A DNA stretch of 60,332 bases, taken from positions 1-60,332 of the forward strand of contig CANCJJ010000015.1 in assembly GCA_947378305.1 (NCBI GenBank), read 5' to 3'. The DNA is from Phenylobacterium aquaticum. GTDB taxonomy: Bacteria > Pseudomonadota > Alphaproteobacteria > Caulobacterales > Caulobacteraceae. The position numbers and the translations under genes are program-made. Position 1 is the first letter of the stretch. Every line of letters begins with the position of its first letter. Under the pieces are notes generated by a model. The model saw only the letters and a program-made list of their open reading frames with translations. It was not told the DNA's origin and made no database searches. Below, piece after piece: positions 1 through 9,038 of the stretch.

Positions 1-2432
1 TTCAGCGGATCGCGCTGGCCATAGCCGCGCAGGCCAATGACATTGCGCAGGTGGTCCAGGTGCATGAGGTGTTCGCGCCATTGCAGGTCGATGGTCTGCA
101 GCAGGAAGCTCCGCTCGACATTGCGCATGCGCTCGGACAGGACCTCGGCCTCGCGCTCGGCGGCCCGGGCATCGGCGGCAGCCTGGATGCGCTCCTGGAT
201 TTCCTCGTTGGCAATGCCTTCTTCGGCGGCCCAGTCGGCGATGGGCAGGTCGAGGCCCAGCATGTCCTGAACCTGAACGGCCAGACCCTCAATGTCCCAC
301 TGCTCGGCATAGGCCTTGGGGGGCAGGTGGCGGGTGACCAGGTCGTCAATAGTGTCCTGGCGCATTTCCAGGACGACGTCGGACAAGTCCTCGGTATTCA
401 TGAATTCCGCGCGCTGTTCGAACACGGCCTTGCGCTGGTCATTGACCACGTCGTCGTATTTCAACAGGTTCTTGCGGATCTCGTAATTGCGCTGTTCCAC
501 CCGCTTCTGGGCCGTGGCGATGGCGCTGTTCAGCCAGCGGTGGGTGATGGCCTCACCCTCCTGGAGGCCAAAGGTCCGCATGATGGAATCCATCCGGTCC
601 CCGGCAAAGATCCGCAGCAGGTCGTCCTCGCAGGACAGGAAGAACTTGGACCGGCCCGGGTCGCCCTGACGACCTGTCCGGCCGCGCAGCTGGTTGTCGA
701 TCCGGCGGCTTTCATGGCGTTCGGTGCCGAGCACAAACAGGCCACCGGCGGCCAGGGCCTGGGCCTTCAGGTCCTTGATCTCGATTTCCAGCTCGGCCTT
801 GCGGGCCAGGACCGCCTCGGGCGTGACCTCAAAGCCCAGGCCGCGCTGCTCGTCCTGCCATTTCAGGACCCGCATGTCGATATTGCCGCCCAGCTGGATG
901 TCGGTGCCGCGCCCGGCCATGTTGGTGGCAATGGTGACGGCCCCGGGGATCCCGGCATCGGCGACGATGGCGGCTTCCTGTTCGTGATAGCGGGCATTCA
1001 GCACGCTGTGGGGGATGCCCCTCACCGTCTTGCCATTGTGCTCGAAGCTGTGGCCATTCAAGAGGTCTGACAGGGCTTCGGATTTTTCGATGGAGACCGT
1101 GCCCACAAGGATGGGCTGGCCCCGGACATAGCAGTCCTCGATCTGGACCAGAATGGCCCGGTTCTTTTCCGCTTCGGTACGATAGACCTCGTCGTCGTCG
1201 TCGATCCGCGCCACCGGGCGGTTGGTGGGAATTTCCAGGACGTCCATCTTGTAGATGTCGCCGAATTCGTGGGCTTCCGTGGCCGCTGTCCCGGTCATGC
1301 CGGACAGTTTGCCGTAGAGGCGGAAATAGTTCTGGATGGTCACCGAGGCCAGGGTCTGGTTCTCGGGCTGGATGTGGGCCCCCTCCTTGGCCTCGATGGC
1401 CTGGTGGAGGCCTTCGGACAGGCGGCGGCCCTGCATCATGCGGCCGGTGAATTCGTCGATCAGAATGACCTCGCCCGCCCGAACGATATAGTCCTTCTCG
1501 CGCATGTAGAGCACATTGGCGCGCAGGGCCTGGTTGACGTGGTGCACAACCGAGACATTGGCCGCGTCGTAAAGGCCGGTCGTGTCCTCGGCCAGGTGGC
1601 CGCCCGACATGAGGATTTCCTCGACCTTGTCGGCCCCGTCCTCGGTCAGGATGACCTGGCGCTGCTTTTCGTCAAAGTCGTAGGTGGTCTTGTCCTGGAT
1701 CAGTTCCTTGATGACCAGGTCGATGGTCTTGTAGAAATCCGACCGGTCCTCTGTGGGGCCGGAGATGATCAGGGGCGTGCGCGCCTCATCGATCAGGATG
1801 GAGTCCACTTCATCGACGATCACGAAGTGATGGCCGCGCTGGACCATTTCCTCGGCCTCATAGACCAGGTTGTCGCGCAGATAGTCGAAGCCGAATTCGT
1901 TGTTGGTGCCGTAGGTGATGTCCGACTCATAGGCGGCCTTGCGCTGGCCCTGGCTCAGGCCGTGGACAATGGTGCCGACCGTCAGCCCCAGGAAGCGATA
2001 GACCTGGCCCATCCAGTCGCCGTGCAACTGGGCCAGATAGTCATTCACCGTAATGACGTGGACGCCCTTGCCGGCCAGGGCATTCAGATAGACCGGGGCC
2101 GTGGCGACCAGGGTCTTGCCCTCGCCGGTGCGCATTTCGGCAATGCCGCCCTGATGCAGGATGATCCCGCCCACCAACTGCACGTCGAAATGGCGCTGGC
2201 CCAGAACCCGACGGGCCGCCTCACGCACGACGGCGAAGGCCTCTTCCAGAATCTGGTCCAGGGTCTCGCCCTTGGCCAGCCGGTCCTTGAACGCCTGGGT
2301 CATGTCCCGGAGCTCGGAATCGGACAGGGCCTGGATCGTCGGCTCCAGGGCGTTGATCTTGGCAACCCGGCCCAGGAGGACCTTGACCTTGCGGTCATTG
2401 GAGGAACCGAAGAAGCGCTGAAAAATGCTCAA
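1..2432 (-). CDS. secA: Preprotein translocase ATPase SecA (3' end outside window)
   Basis: SecA is the cytoplasmic motor that drives unfolded preproteins through SecYEG. Reading leftward, the protein begins with a short helix ending [10 protein letters not shown]. It carries the Walker A motif MRTGEGKT near residue 100 and the [14 protein letters not shown]alker B/DEAD segment near residue 210, and reaches [10 protein letters not shown] at the window edge. About 810 of the usual 900 or so residues are present, so the C-terminal linker and zinc-binding tail lie outside. The start is a TTG at 2432: no in-frame ATG exists upstream and the first internal ATG is near residue 48, inside conserved sequence. 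No strong Shine-Dalgarno is visible. It diverges from the parvulin lipoprotein, which may help fold the proteins SecA exports (inference). Identity is secure; the exact start is less so. Confidence 0.97.
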   Translation of the reverse strand, partial: MSIFQRFFGSSNDRKVKVLLGRVAKINALEPTIQALSDSELRDMTQAFKDRLAKGETLDQILEEAFAVVREAARRVLGQRHFDVQLVGGIILHQGGIAEMRTGEGKTLVATAPVYLNALAGKGVHVITVNDYLAQLHGDWMGQVYRFLGLTVGTIVHGLSQGQRKAAYESDITYGTNNEFGFDYLRDNLVYEAEEMVQRGHHFVIVDEVDSILIDEARTPLIISGPTEDRSDFYKTIDLVIKELIQDKTTYDFDEKQRQVILTEDGADKVEEILMSGGHLAEDTTGLYDAANVSVVHHVNQALRANVLYMREKDYIVRAGEVILIDEFTGRMMQGRRLSEGLHQAIEAKEGAHIQPENQTLASVTIQNYFRLYGKLSGMTGTAATEAHEFGDIYKMDVLEIPTNRPVARIDDDDEVYRTEAEKNRAILVQIEDCYVRGQPILVGTVSIEKSEALSDLLNGHSFEHNGKTVRGIPHSVLNARYHEQEAAIVADAGIPGAVTIATNMAGRGTDIQLGGNIDMRVLKWQDEQRGLGFEVTPEAVLARKAELEIEIKDLKAQALAAGGLFVLGTERHESRRIDNQLRGRTGRQGDPGRSKFFLSCEDDLLRIFAGDRMDSIMRTFGLQEGEAITHRWLNSAIATAQKRVEQRNYEIRKNLLKYDDVVNDQRKAVFEQRAEFMNTEDLSDVVLEMRQDTIDDLVTRHLPPKAYAEQWDIEGLAVQVQDMLGLDLPIADWAAEEGIANEEIQERIQAAADARAAEREAEVLSERMRNVERSFLLQTIDLQWREHLMHLDHLRNVIGLRGYGQRDPL

Positions 2433-2720
2433 GGGAGATGATCCGGATCTGAGGCGGGGCAAAGGCACAGGGACGGCATGCCCCCCTCCTGCCCTGAAAT
2501 TCCGCGCTTTTCAGGGTGCGCGAGACTTAAGCAGCCCCCCGGCCAGTGTCAACGCGGCAAGGCCTCAGAAGCCAGGGGCAAATCCAGAAAATCAGTCTGT
2601 TTTCCCAAGGGGGTTACCAGGCTTTGCATCCGGGGGTGGAAGTGGCTAGAGCGTGACAAGTATACTGCCAAGTCACCCCCGCCATGATCGGGCCGGGACT
2701 TTCAGACGAGCAAGAGGTCG

Positions 2721-3677
2721 ATGCGCATGGCTGCGACAGGCAATAGGGTCCGAAATCCGGGGCGGTTGGTCGGCCTGCTCAGCCTTGCGGCGTGTCTGGT
2801 CCTGGCCGGATGCAATGCCACCCCCCGGGCAGAAAAACCCCCGGAAACCGGCGATCAGGCCGTGGCCCGGGTCAATGGCAAGACCATCTGGACCTCCGAC
2901 GTCAAGCGCGAGGCCGTGGCCCAGGGCTTGATTGGCGAGGGTGAACCCCTGGACGTAACCTCCGACCTGTTTCGCCGCGTCGCCGATGAGGTGGTCGATC
3001 AAAGGCTCCTGTCAGCCGAAGCCGTGGCGCGTCACCTCGACAAGGATGTCGCCATTCAGCGCCGTCTGGCAGCCGCCCGGGAGCGGATTTTGGGGGATGC
3101 CCTGGTCGAAAGAACCGTCTCGGGGGCGGTCACGGATACGGCCATTCGGGGGCTCTATCAGGAGCAGTTGAAGCTGGCCAAACGCTCCGAGGAAATCCAC
3201 GCCCGCCAGATCGTCCTGGCCAATCAGGCCGAGGCGGACACGGTGCGCAAGCTCCTGGCGACGGGAGCCTCGTTTGAGGCCCTGGCCATGGAAAAGTCGA
3301 TCGATACGGCCACCCGGTTCAATGGCGGCGACCTGGGCTATTTCACCACCGACGTCATGCCCGAAGCCTATGATGCCAGTCTGAAGTCCGCCAAGGTGGG
3401 CCAGATTGTCGGCCCCTTCGCCATAGACGGCGGCTGGGCCATATTGAAGGTCGAGGACCGGCGGGTGGAGGCCCCCATCACCCTGGAGGCCGCGCGACCC
3501 CAGATTGTGCGATTCCTGACCTATGATCAGGTGCGGGACCTGCTGGAAAAACTCCGTAGCCGGGCCAAGGTCGAGACCCTGCTCAAGCCGCCTCAGGACG
3601 TGCCGGGCCAGCCGACCGAGCCCGCGAGCGCCCCCGCTACCGCCCCTCCCTCCAAGCCGCCCGAGGTCCGGAAATGA
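2721..3677 (+). CDS. Parvulin-type peptidyl-prolyl isomerase, predicted lipoprotein (SurA/PpiC-like)
   Basis: The 318-residue protein begins with a lipoprotein signal: basic start, hydrophobic stretch, then lipobox LAGC with Cys at residue 31. It should be anchored on the periplasmic face of a membrane. Residues about 40-140 look like a SurA_N-type chaperone segment (VARVNGKTIWTSDVKREAV). Residues about 150-240 form a PpiC rotamase domain with the typical GGDLGYF and VGPF motifs. The C-terminus is Pro/Ala-rich. The likely role is folding of outer-membrane or periplasmic proteins. An AAGAGG-like Shine-Dalgarno lies just upstream of ATG 2721, and a TATACT-like -10 element lies about 60 bp before it. 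Its TGA overlaps the argJ ATG (ATGA), so the two genes are translationally coupled. Confidence 0.92.
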   Translation: MRMAATGNRVRNPGRLVGLLSLAACLVLAGCNATPRAEKPPETGDQAVARVNGKTIWTSDVKREAVAQGLIGEGEPLDVTSDLFRRVADEVVDQRLLSAEAVARHLDKDVAIQRRLAAARERILGDALVERTVSGAVTDTAIRGLYQEQLKLAKRSEEIHARQIVLANQAEADTVRKLLATGASFEALAMEKSIDTATRFNGGDLGYFTTDVMPEAYDASLKSAKVGQIVGPFAIDGGWAILKVEDRRVEAPITLEAARPQIVRFLTYDQVRDLLEKLRSRAKVETLLKPPQDVPGQPTEPASAPATAPPSKPPEVRK

Positions 3678-5053
3678 GCCGTCCGCCTGAGAAAAAACCC
3701 CCGACTCCGGCCAAGGCAAGGTCCGCCCTGACCCTGGATCCCCTGACCACAGCCTTGAAGCGGGCCACCGGTGCCAGGCCCGCCCGCGCGGCAAGTCCGG
3801 CCAAGCCCGCCAAGGGGGCCCTGCCCGTATCCCCCCTCGCGGTGCCCTTTCCCGCCATCCCGCCCATTGCCGGGGTGGAGATGGCCACCGCCCGCGCTGG
3901 CTTTTACAAGCATGACCGCGATGACCTTCTGATCATGAAGTTTGTCGAGGGCACGAGCGCGGCCGGCGTCTTTACCCGCCACGGTGTGGGATCGGCCCCG
4001 GTCGACTGGTGCCGCCGGAATCTCAACCTGACAAAGGGAACGGACGTCCGGGCCCTCGTCGTCAATGCAGGCTGTGCCAATTCCTTCACCGGCAAGCCCG
4101 GCCAGGATGCCGCCCGCCGGGTCGCCTCAGCCGTCGCCAAGCGGTTTGATTGCCGTCAGCGGGACGTCATGATGGCATCCACCGGGGTGATCGGGGTCCT
4201 GCTGGATGACACGAAGATTGTCCATCGCCTGGCCGAAGCCGAGTCCCGGCTTGAGGCGGATGCGTGGTCTGGGGCGGCCCAGGCCATCATGACCACGGAC
4301 ACCTTCCCCAAAGGGGCCTTTGCCGAGGCCGTCATAGATGGCGAAACCGTGCGGATTGCCGGGATTTGCAAGGGCTCGGGCATGATTGCCCCGGACATGG
4401 CAACCATGCTGGCCTTCGTCGTGACGGACGCCAATATTGCGCCCTCTGCCCTCCAGACCCTGGCCAGCCTCTATACCCGGTCGACCTTCAACTGCGTGAC
4501 AGTGGACGGTGACCGCTCAACCAATGACACCCTGCTCCTGTTTGCCACGGCCCAGTCCGAAGCCCCGCGGATCAGCAAGGCCGGAGACCGCAGGCTGGCT
4601 GATTTCCGGGAAAAGCTGGAAGCCGTCCTGCTCGACCTCGCCCAGCAACTGGTGCGGGACGGGGAAGGGGCCAGCAAGTTCGTGAAGATTACCGTCTCAG
4701 GCGCCGCAAGCCCGGCGGCGGCGCGCAAGATTGCCCGGACCATTGCAGAAAGCCCCCTGGTCAAGACCGCCTTTGCTGGCGAGGACGCCAACTGGGGCCG
4801 GATTGTCATGGCGGTGGGGCGTGCCGACGAATTGATCGACCGGGACCGGCTGAGTGTCCAGTTCGGCCCCCTGATCGCCGCCCATGACGGCCTGATCTCG
4901 CCCACCTATGATGAGGCCAAGATGAGCGCCTACATGAAAAATGCCGAGCTGGAGGTCAGCGTCGATGTCGGCGTGGGCAAGGGGGCCGCTGTGGTCTGGA
5001 CCTGCGACCTCACAAAGCAATATGTGGCGATTAACGGCGACTATCGCTCCTGA
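3674..5053 (+). CDS. argJ: Bifunctional glutamate N-acetyltransferase / amino-acid acetyltransferase ArgJ
   Basis: ArgJ transfers acetyl from N-acetylornithine to glutamate, recycling acetyl groups in arginine synthesis; the bifunctional form also uses acetyl-CoA. The conserved self-cleavage segment KGSGMIAPDMATMLAF is present; by family knowledge its Thr is the nucleophile and new N-terminus of the beta chain. Also visible are VNAGCANSFTG, the GEGASKF segment and the C-terminal CDLTKQYVAINGDYRS. At 459 residues it is longer than the usual 400 or so, because of an N-terminal extension of about 55 residues rich in Pro, Ala and Lys before VPFPAIPPIAG. ATG 3674 overlaps the stop of the preceding gene. 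It converges on the helicase gene. Identity is near certain; part of the extension could be untranslated. Confidence 0.97.
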   Translation: MSRPPEKKPPTPAKARSALTLDPLTTALKRATGARPARAASPAKPAKGALPVSPLAVPFPAIPPIAGVEMATARAGFYKHDRDDLLIMKFVEGTSAAGVFTRHGVGSAPVDWCRRNLNLTKGTDVRALVVNAGCANSFTGKPGQDAARRVASAVAKRFDCRQRDVMMASTGVIGVLLDDTKIVHRLAEAESRLEADAWSGAAQAIMTTDTFPKGAFAEAVIDGETVRIAGICKGSGMIAPDMATMLAFVVTDANIAPSALQTLASLYTRSTFNCVTVDGDRSTNDTLLLFATAQSEAPRISKAGDRRLADFREKLEAVLLDLAQQLVRDGEGASKFVKITVSGAASPAAARKIARTIAESPLVKTAFAGEDANWGRIVMAVGRADELIDRDRLSVQFGPLIAAHDGLISPTYDEAKMSAYMKNAELEVSVDVGVGKGAAVVWTCDLTKQYVAINGDYRS

Positions 5054-5069
5054 TCCGGAGACCAGGAGC
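5046..5069. terminator. Inverted repeat between convergent argJ and helicase genes
   Basis: GCTCCTG and CAGGAGC form a 7-bp stem around a 10-base loop, overlapping the argJ stop codon region. No clear T-run follows on either strand. A bidirectional weak terminator is possible given the convergent genes. Confidence 0.4.
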
Positions 5070-5081
5070 ATTAAATCCGCC

Positions 5082-6569
5082 TTAGTCGACCGGGCTCCAC
5101 TTTTTCGCGGGTTCACCCTGACGCTTCGGTCCCTGGAAGGGGGCCTGGCTGATGGGGGAGGTTGAGGCACGTTCGCCAGCCGGGCGATTGCCGCCGCCGC
5201 TGCCGCTTTTGTTGGCCCCGCCGCCACTACCGCCACCGCTTCCGCCCGCCGCGCGGGCCGGACGATTGCGCTGCTTGCGAAGGCCGCCGGGCAGGTCAGA
5301 GCGACCTTCCGGCTTGCGGTCTGGATGGCCGCCGCCGCCATTGCGACGCCCTGAGGCCCCGCGTTCGCCGCGCTCATTGCGTTCACCCCGGTCTTTTTCT
5401 TCCGCAGGCATGTGGGCGGTCATGACCGAAAGCCCCCGGTCGCCCCGGCGATCTTCCGCCGGGATGGTCTGGCGCGTCACCTTCTGGATGTCGCGCAGCA
5501 GGTTCCGTTCTTCCTCGCCGCAGAAGGCCACGGCCGAGCCACCCGCGCCGGCGCGTGCCGTCCGACCGATCCGGTGGACATAGCTTTCCGGGACATTGGG
5601 CAGCTCGAACTGAACCACATGACTGACGGCGTCGATATCAATGCCGCGTGCGGCAATGTCGGTCGCGACCAGGGCACGAACTTCACCGGCCTTGAAGGCG
5701 GCCAGGGCCCGCTCCCTCTGTCCCTGGCTCTTGTCGCCATGGATGGAGACCGCCTCGATCCCACCGGACTCCAGCGACTTGGCCACGCGATCTGCCCCGC
5801 GCTTGGTACGGGTGAAGACGATGACCCGCTTGAAATCCTTTTCGGCAAAGAGTTCCGCCAGGAGGGCGCGCTTGCGGGCGCTTTCGACGAAGATCACCTT
5901 CTGGTTCACCTTTTCCACCGTGGTGGACTGGGGCGCCACGGAGACCTTCACCGGGTTCGGGTTCAGGAGTTCACCGGCCAGCTTGCCAATTTCCGAGGGC
6001 ATGGTGGCGGAGAAGAAGAGGTTCTGCCGGTCTTTCGGCAGGTATTTCACGATCCGGCGGATGGGCAGGATGAAGCCCATGTCCAGCATCTGGTCGGCTT
6101 CATCGAGAACAAAGATTTCCACGCCCTGGAGGGTGATGGTCTTTTCGCCCAAATGGTCGATCAGCCGGCCGGGGGTGGCGACCAGAATGTCAACGCCAGG
6201 GGCCATGGTGCGCAGCTGGCCTGCGTATTTCACGCCGCCGAAAACGACCGCGACGGAAACCCCCAGGTGCTTGCCATAGGTCTTGAAGCTCTCGCCAATC
6301 TGGGTGGCCAGTTCGCGGGTCGGCGACAGGATCAGCACGCGACAGCCCCGGCGCGGCGCCGGTTTGCGGTCGGCCGCCAGCCTGTGGAGAATGGGCAGGG
6401 CAAAGGCGGCGGTCTTGCCGGTCCCGGTCTGGGCAATGCCGAGCAGGTCCTTGCCCGCCAGAACGCCCGGAATGGCCTGGGCCTGGATCGGGGTGGGCTT
6501 GGTGTAACCTTCTTCGGTAAGGGCCTTCAGGAGGGCCTTGTCGAGACCAAGGTCGGTAAATTGAGTCAC
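5082..6569 (-). CDS. DEAD-box ATP-dependent RNA helicase (RhlE-like)
   Basis: The 495-residue protein shows the helicase motifs in order: Q motif region around residues 4-29, Walker A AQTGTGKT (46-53), PTRELA (83-88), ATPGR, VLDEAD (DEAD at 156-159), SAT (187-189), and the domain 2 motifs ARGIDI and HRIGRTARAG. After about residue 390 the tail is low-complexity and rich in Arg, Gly and Ser, typical of RhlE helicases and likely to bind RNA. Expected roles are ribosome assembly and mRNA turnover. The start is GTG at 6569, immediately before TQFTDLGL, which matches the family N-terminus. It stands alone, convergent with argJ and divergent from mutT. The exact paralogue name cannot be fixed from sequence alone. 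Confidence 0.95.
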   Translation of the reverse strand: MTQFTDLGLDKALLKALTEEGYTKPTPIQAQAIPGVLAGKDLLGIAQTGTGKTAAFALPILHRLAADRKPAPRRGCRVLILSPTRELATQIGESFKTYGKHLGVSVAVVFGGVKYAGQLRTMAPGVDILVATPGRLIDHLGEKTITLQGVEIFVLDEADQMLDMGFILPIRRIVKYLPKDRQNLFFSATMPSEIGKLAGELLNPNPVKVSVAPQSTTVEKVNQKVIFVESARKRALLAELFAEKDFKRVIVFTRTKRGADRVAKSLESGGIEAVSIHGDKSQGQRERALAAFKAGEVRALVATDIAARGIDIDAVSHVVQFELPNVPESYVHRIGRTARAGAGGSAVAFCGEEERNLLRDIQKVTRQTIPAEDRRGDRGLSVMTAHMPAEEKDRGERNERGERGASGRRNGGGGHPDRKPEGRSDLPGGLRKQRNRPARAAGGSGGGSGGGANKSGSGGGNRPAGERASTSPISQAPFQGPKRQGEPAKKWSPVD

Positions 6570-6855
6570 GTATTTATCTTTCAGATATGCGCCTAACGCG
6601 GCCGCTCGCTTCTGGCGAGGGTCGCGGGGACGCGGGTCAAATGTGGAAAGCCCCCGCGCGGCGGGACGATCTATGCGATCTCTTCAGGGCGCTCGACAGG
6701 CTGGCCCCTTAAAAGAACCATCACGCGACTGGAACGCCGATATCGCCGATGTCTTTGCGGCGCAGGGTGGAAGTGGGGGTATTGGCCGCCAAAGTCAAGG
6801 ACGGGTCCCGTTCTGGCCTGTTGCCTTTTGCCCGCCCGGCGGCGACTAGTTGGTT

Positions 6856-7266
6856 ATGTCAGAGCCAAAATCCCTCCTGCTGGTCGCTGCGGCGGCCTTG
6901 ATCGACGTCGATGGCCGCGTGCTGATTTGTCAGCGTCCGCCCGGCAAGGCCCTTGCCGGTCTGTGGGAATTTCCCGGCGGAAAGGTCGAGCCCGGGGAAA
7001 CGCCCGAGGCCTGCCTGATCCGGGAGCTGGAGGAAGAACTGGGCATTTCCGTAAACGAGGCCTGCCTGGCCCCCTTTGTCTTTGCCAGCCACAGCTATGA
7101 AAGCTTCCACCTTTTGATGCCGCTCTATCTGGTGCGGCGCTGGACGGGTCTGGTGACTGCCCGGGAACATTCCGGATTGGCCTGGGTCAAGCCCTCAGCC
7201 TTAGGGGATTATCCCATGCCGCCTGCCGATGCCCCCCTGGTGGCCTGGCTTCGAGACCTGATCTGA
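6856..7266 (+). CDS. mutT: MutT-type 8-oxo-dGTP diphosphatase (Nudix)
   Basis: This small Nudix hydrolase (136 residues) most likely removes 8-oxo-dGTP from the nucleotide pool and so prevents A:T to C:G mutations. The Nudix box runs from GGKVEPGETPEAC to RELEEELGI (residues about 41-64) and matches the GX5EX7REUXEEXGU pattern exactly. The WEFPGGK lead-in is typical of MutT. ATG 6856 is preferred over the TTG two codons earlier because it begins MSEPKSLLLVAAAAL, the usual length. The Shine-Dalgarno is weak. The kinase gene follows after 7 bases, so they probably share a transcript. Confidence 0.9.
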   Translation: MSEPKSLLLVAAAALIDVDGRVLICQRPPGKALAGLWEFPGGKVEPGETPEACLIRELEEELGISVNEACLAPFVFASHSYESFHLLMPLYLVRRWTGLVTAREHSGLAWVKPSALGDYPMPPADAPLVAWLRDLI

Positions 7267-7273
7267 GGGGGCC

Positions 7274-8161
7274 ATGGACGCCTGGCTCGCCGACTTCATG
7301 GAGCGGGAAGGCCTGCCTCCGGCCTTTGCCGAAACCGTCAACCGGATCGCGCAGCCGCTCTGTGACCTGATCTGTCAGCGCGCCCAGGGTCCCGGCTATC
7401 TGGTCGGTCTCTGCGGTGCCCAGGGCAGCGGGAAGTCGACCCTGGTCGCGGTCTTGGCCCATGCCCTGCACCTGCGGGGGCTGAGCGTGGCGACCTTGTC
7501 CCTGGATGATCTCTACCTGACCCGGGCCGAACGTCAGGCCCTGGCCCGCACGGTCCACCCGCTATTCGCTACCCGGGGGGTGCCGGGAACCCACGATGTC
7601 GCCCTGGGCCTGCGGACCCTTGAGGCGCTGGGCGGAAACGGCTCTGTAAGCCTGCCGTCCTTTGACAAGGCGCTGGATGATCGGCGACCCGCCAGCCAGG
7701 GGCAGCTTATCCAGGCTCCGGTCGATGTGATCCTGTTTGAAGGCTGGTGCATGGGGGCCAGGCCCCAGGCCTCCGAAGCCCTGCTCATGCCCGTCAATGA
7801 TCTCGAACGGGATGAAGACCCGAATGGCGTCTGGCGTCGCAGGGTCAATGCGGAGCTGGCCGGGCCCTATCAATCGCTATTTTCCCGGATTGACCTGTTT
7901 GTCTTGCTCGAAGCCCCGGATTTTTCGGTGGTTGAGGCCTGGCGCGGGTCGCAGGAAGACCGGCTCAGGGAACGTCTCGGTTCCGCTGCGTCAGGCCGGG
8001 CCATGAGCGGGCCTGAGCTTGCACGCTTCATTGCCCATTATGAACGCCTGACCCGCCATATCCTGGCCGAAGCCCCCGCCCGGGCGGATGTCCGAATTCG
8101 CCTGGACCGGGCGCGTAACCCGACCTGGATCAGTCCTCCCTTGGGAGGGGATGCTCGATAG
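7274..8161 (+). CDS. P-loop kinase resembling D-glycerate 3-kinase (GLYK)
   Basis: The protein has a P-loop GAQGSGKST (residues 48-56), then TLSLDDLYLT, RGVPGTHD, LPSFDKALDDR and VILFEGWCMG. These are hallmark stretches of the plant/fungal glycerate 3-kinase family and its bacterial members, within the phosphoribulokinase/uridine kinase fold. The expected reaction is ATP-dependent phosphorylation of a small hydroxy acid such as D-glycerate, but the substrate is inferred. It starts 7 bases after mutT and its last 32 bases overlap the end of the convergent methyltransferase gene, so both stops lie inside the other gene. Confidence 0.8.
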   Translation: MDAWLADFMEREGLPPAFAETVNRIAQPLCDLICQRAQGPGYLVGLCGAQGSGKSTLVAVLAHALHLRGLSVATLSLDDLYLTRAERQALARTVHPLFATRGVPGTHDVALGLRTLEALGGNGSVSLPSFDKALDDRRPASQGQLIQAPVDVILFEGWCMGARPQASEALLMPVNDLERDEDPNGVWRRRVNAELAGPYQSLFSRIDLFVLLEAPDFSVVEAWRGSQEDRLRERLGSAASGRAMSGPELARFIAHYERLTRHILAEAPARADVRIRLDRARNPTWISPPLGGDAR

Positions 8162-9038
8162 ATCCTAGGGCATCAGCCAGCCGCATTTTTGCAGACCCGG
8201 GCTTTAGGGGCTTTTGCTGACTTGGATCGGGGCTCCAGCCTGTCAGGGTCAGGATTTCGAAACTGGCCGGAATGCGTCCATCGGGCTCGGCAAAGTCCTG
8301 CTGATAAATCTCCATGGCCCGGGCCAGGACCTTGCGGGTCAGGGCGTGGGGATGACGCTCGGCCAGGACGCTTGTCTCTCCCATCTGCCTAAGGTCCTGC
8401 AGGAGTTTCAGCGGGTGGTCATAGCGCACGCAGACCCGGTCCACATCGGCCACCGGCAGGGCAAAGCCCGCGCGTTGCAACAGCCCGGCGGCATCGGACG
8501 CGTCCGCAAAGGGGGAGACCCGGGACCCGGCCCCGCCTGTCAGTTCCATTTCCGCCGCCATGAGGGACTGGCGCAGTTCGGTCAGGGTCGCGCCGCCAAA
8601 CAAGGCCCCCAGAAACAGCCCGTCCGGCTTGAGCGCCCGGCGGATCTGGATGAGGGTTCCCACGACATCATTCGTCCAGTGCAGGGCAAGGCTTGAAATC
8701 ACCAGGTCGAGGCGACCCGGGGCAAAGGGCAGTCGCTCCTCGTCGGCGACCAGACGCGGTCCGGTTCGACCGGCCAGCATGGGCTCCGAGAGGTCGGCTT
8801 CCACGAGCAGGCCCACCCGTGATTTGGCGTCACTTTGGGCAAGGGCCTCGGCAAAGGCCCCGTTTCGCGCGCCCAGGTCGACGGCGCGCGGGAAGTCGCG
8901 CATGATGGCTTCAAGCCGCAGGACAAGGTCTTCTGCAGCTCGTCGCTTCAGGAAGTCGGCCTGATCATAGCCGAAGGCCGCGCGATTGAGGCGCTTGCGT
9001 AAAAGGATACGATCGAAAATCTGCGGGGGAAGGGACAT
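8130..9038 (-). CDS. SAM-dependent class I methyltransferase (BioC/NDUFAF5-like)
   Basis: This 302-residue Rossmann-fold methyltransferase starts PPQIFDRILLRKRLNRAA, the opening seen in alphaproteobacterial relatives of NDUFAF5 and BioC. Motif I is AVDLGARNGAF (residues about 52-62), followed by VISSLALHWTNDV and GLFLGALFGG. NDUFAF5 acts in complex I assembly and BioC in biotin synthesis; no biotin or nuo gene is nearby to decide between them. Its ATG at 9038 overlaps the ATG of the divergent comF gene at 9037 by two bases, so the promoter of each gene must lie inside the other coding sequence. Its 3' end overlaps the kinase gene by 32 bases. Confidence 0.85.
   Translation of the reverse strand: MSLPPQIFDRILLRKRLNRAAFGYDQADFLKRRAAEDLVLRLEAIMRDFPRAVDLGARNGAFAEALAQSDAKSRVGLLVEADLSEPMLAGRTGPRLVADEERLPFAPGRLDLVISSLALHWTNDVVGTLIQIRRALKPDGLFLGALFGGATLTELRQSLMAAEMELTGGAGSRVSPFADASDAAGLLQRAGFALPVADVDRVCVRYDHPLKLLQDLRQMGETSVLAERHPHALTRKVLARAMEIYQQDFAEPDGRIPASFEILTLTGWSPDPSQQKPLKPGSAKMRLADALGSIEHPLPRED

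Noticed and set aside
51..1070. Long plus-strand open frame opposite secA
   Set aside because: It lies antisense to unmistakable SecA sequence, and its Gly/Leu/Val/Gln-rich composition is typical of a high-GC shadow frame.
6643..6849. 68-codon ORF upstream of mutT
   Set aside because: No Shine-Dalgarno, no similarity I recognise, and Arg/Gly/Pro-rich composition; treated as non-coding in a 286-bp gap.
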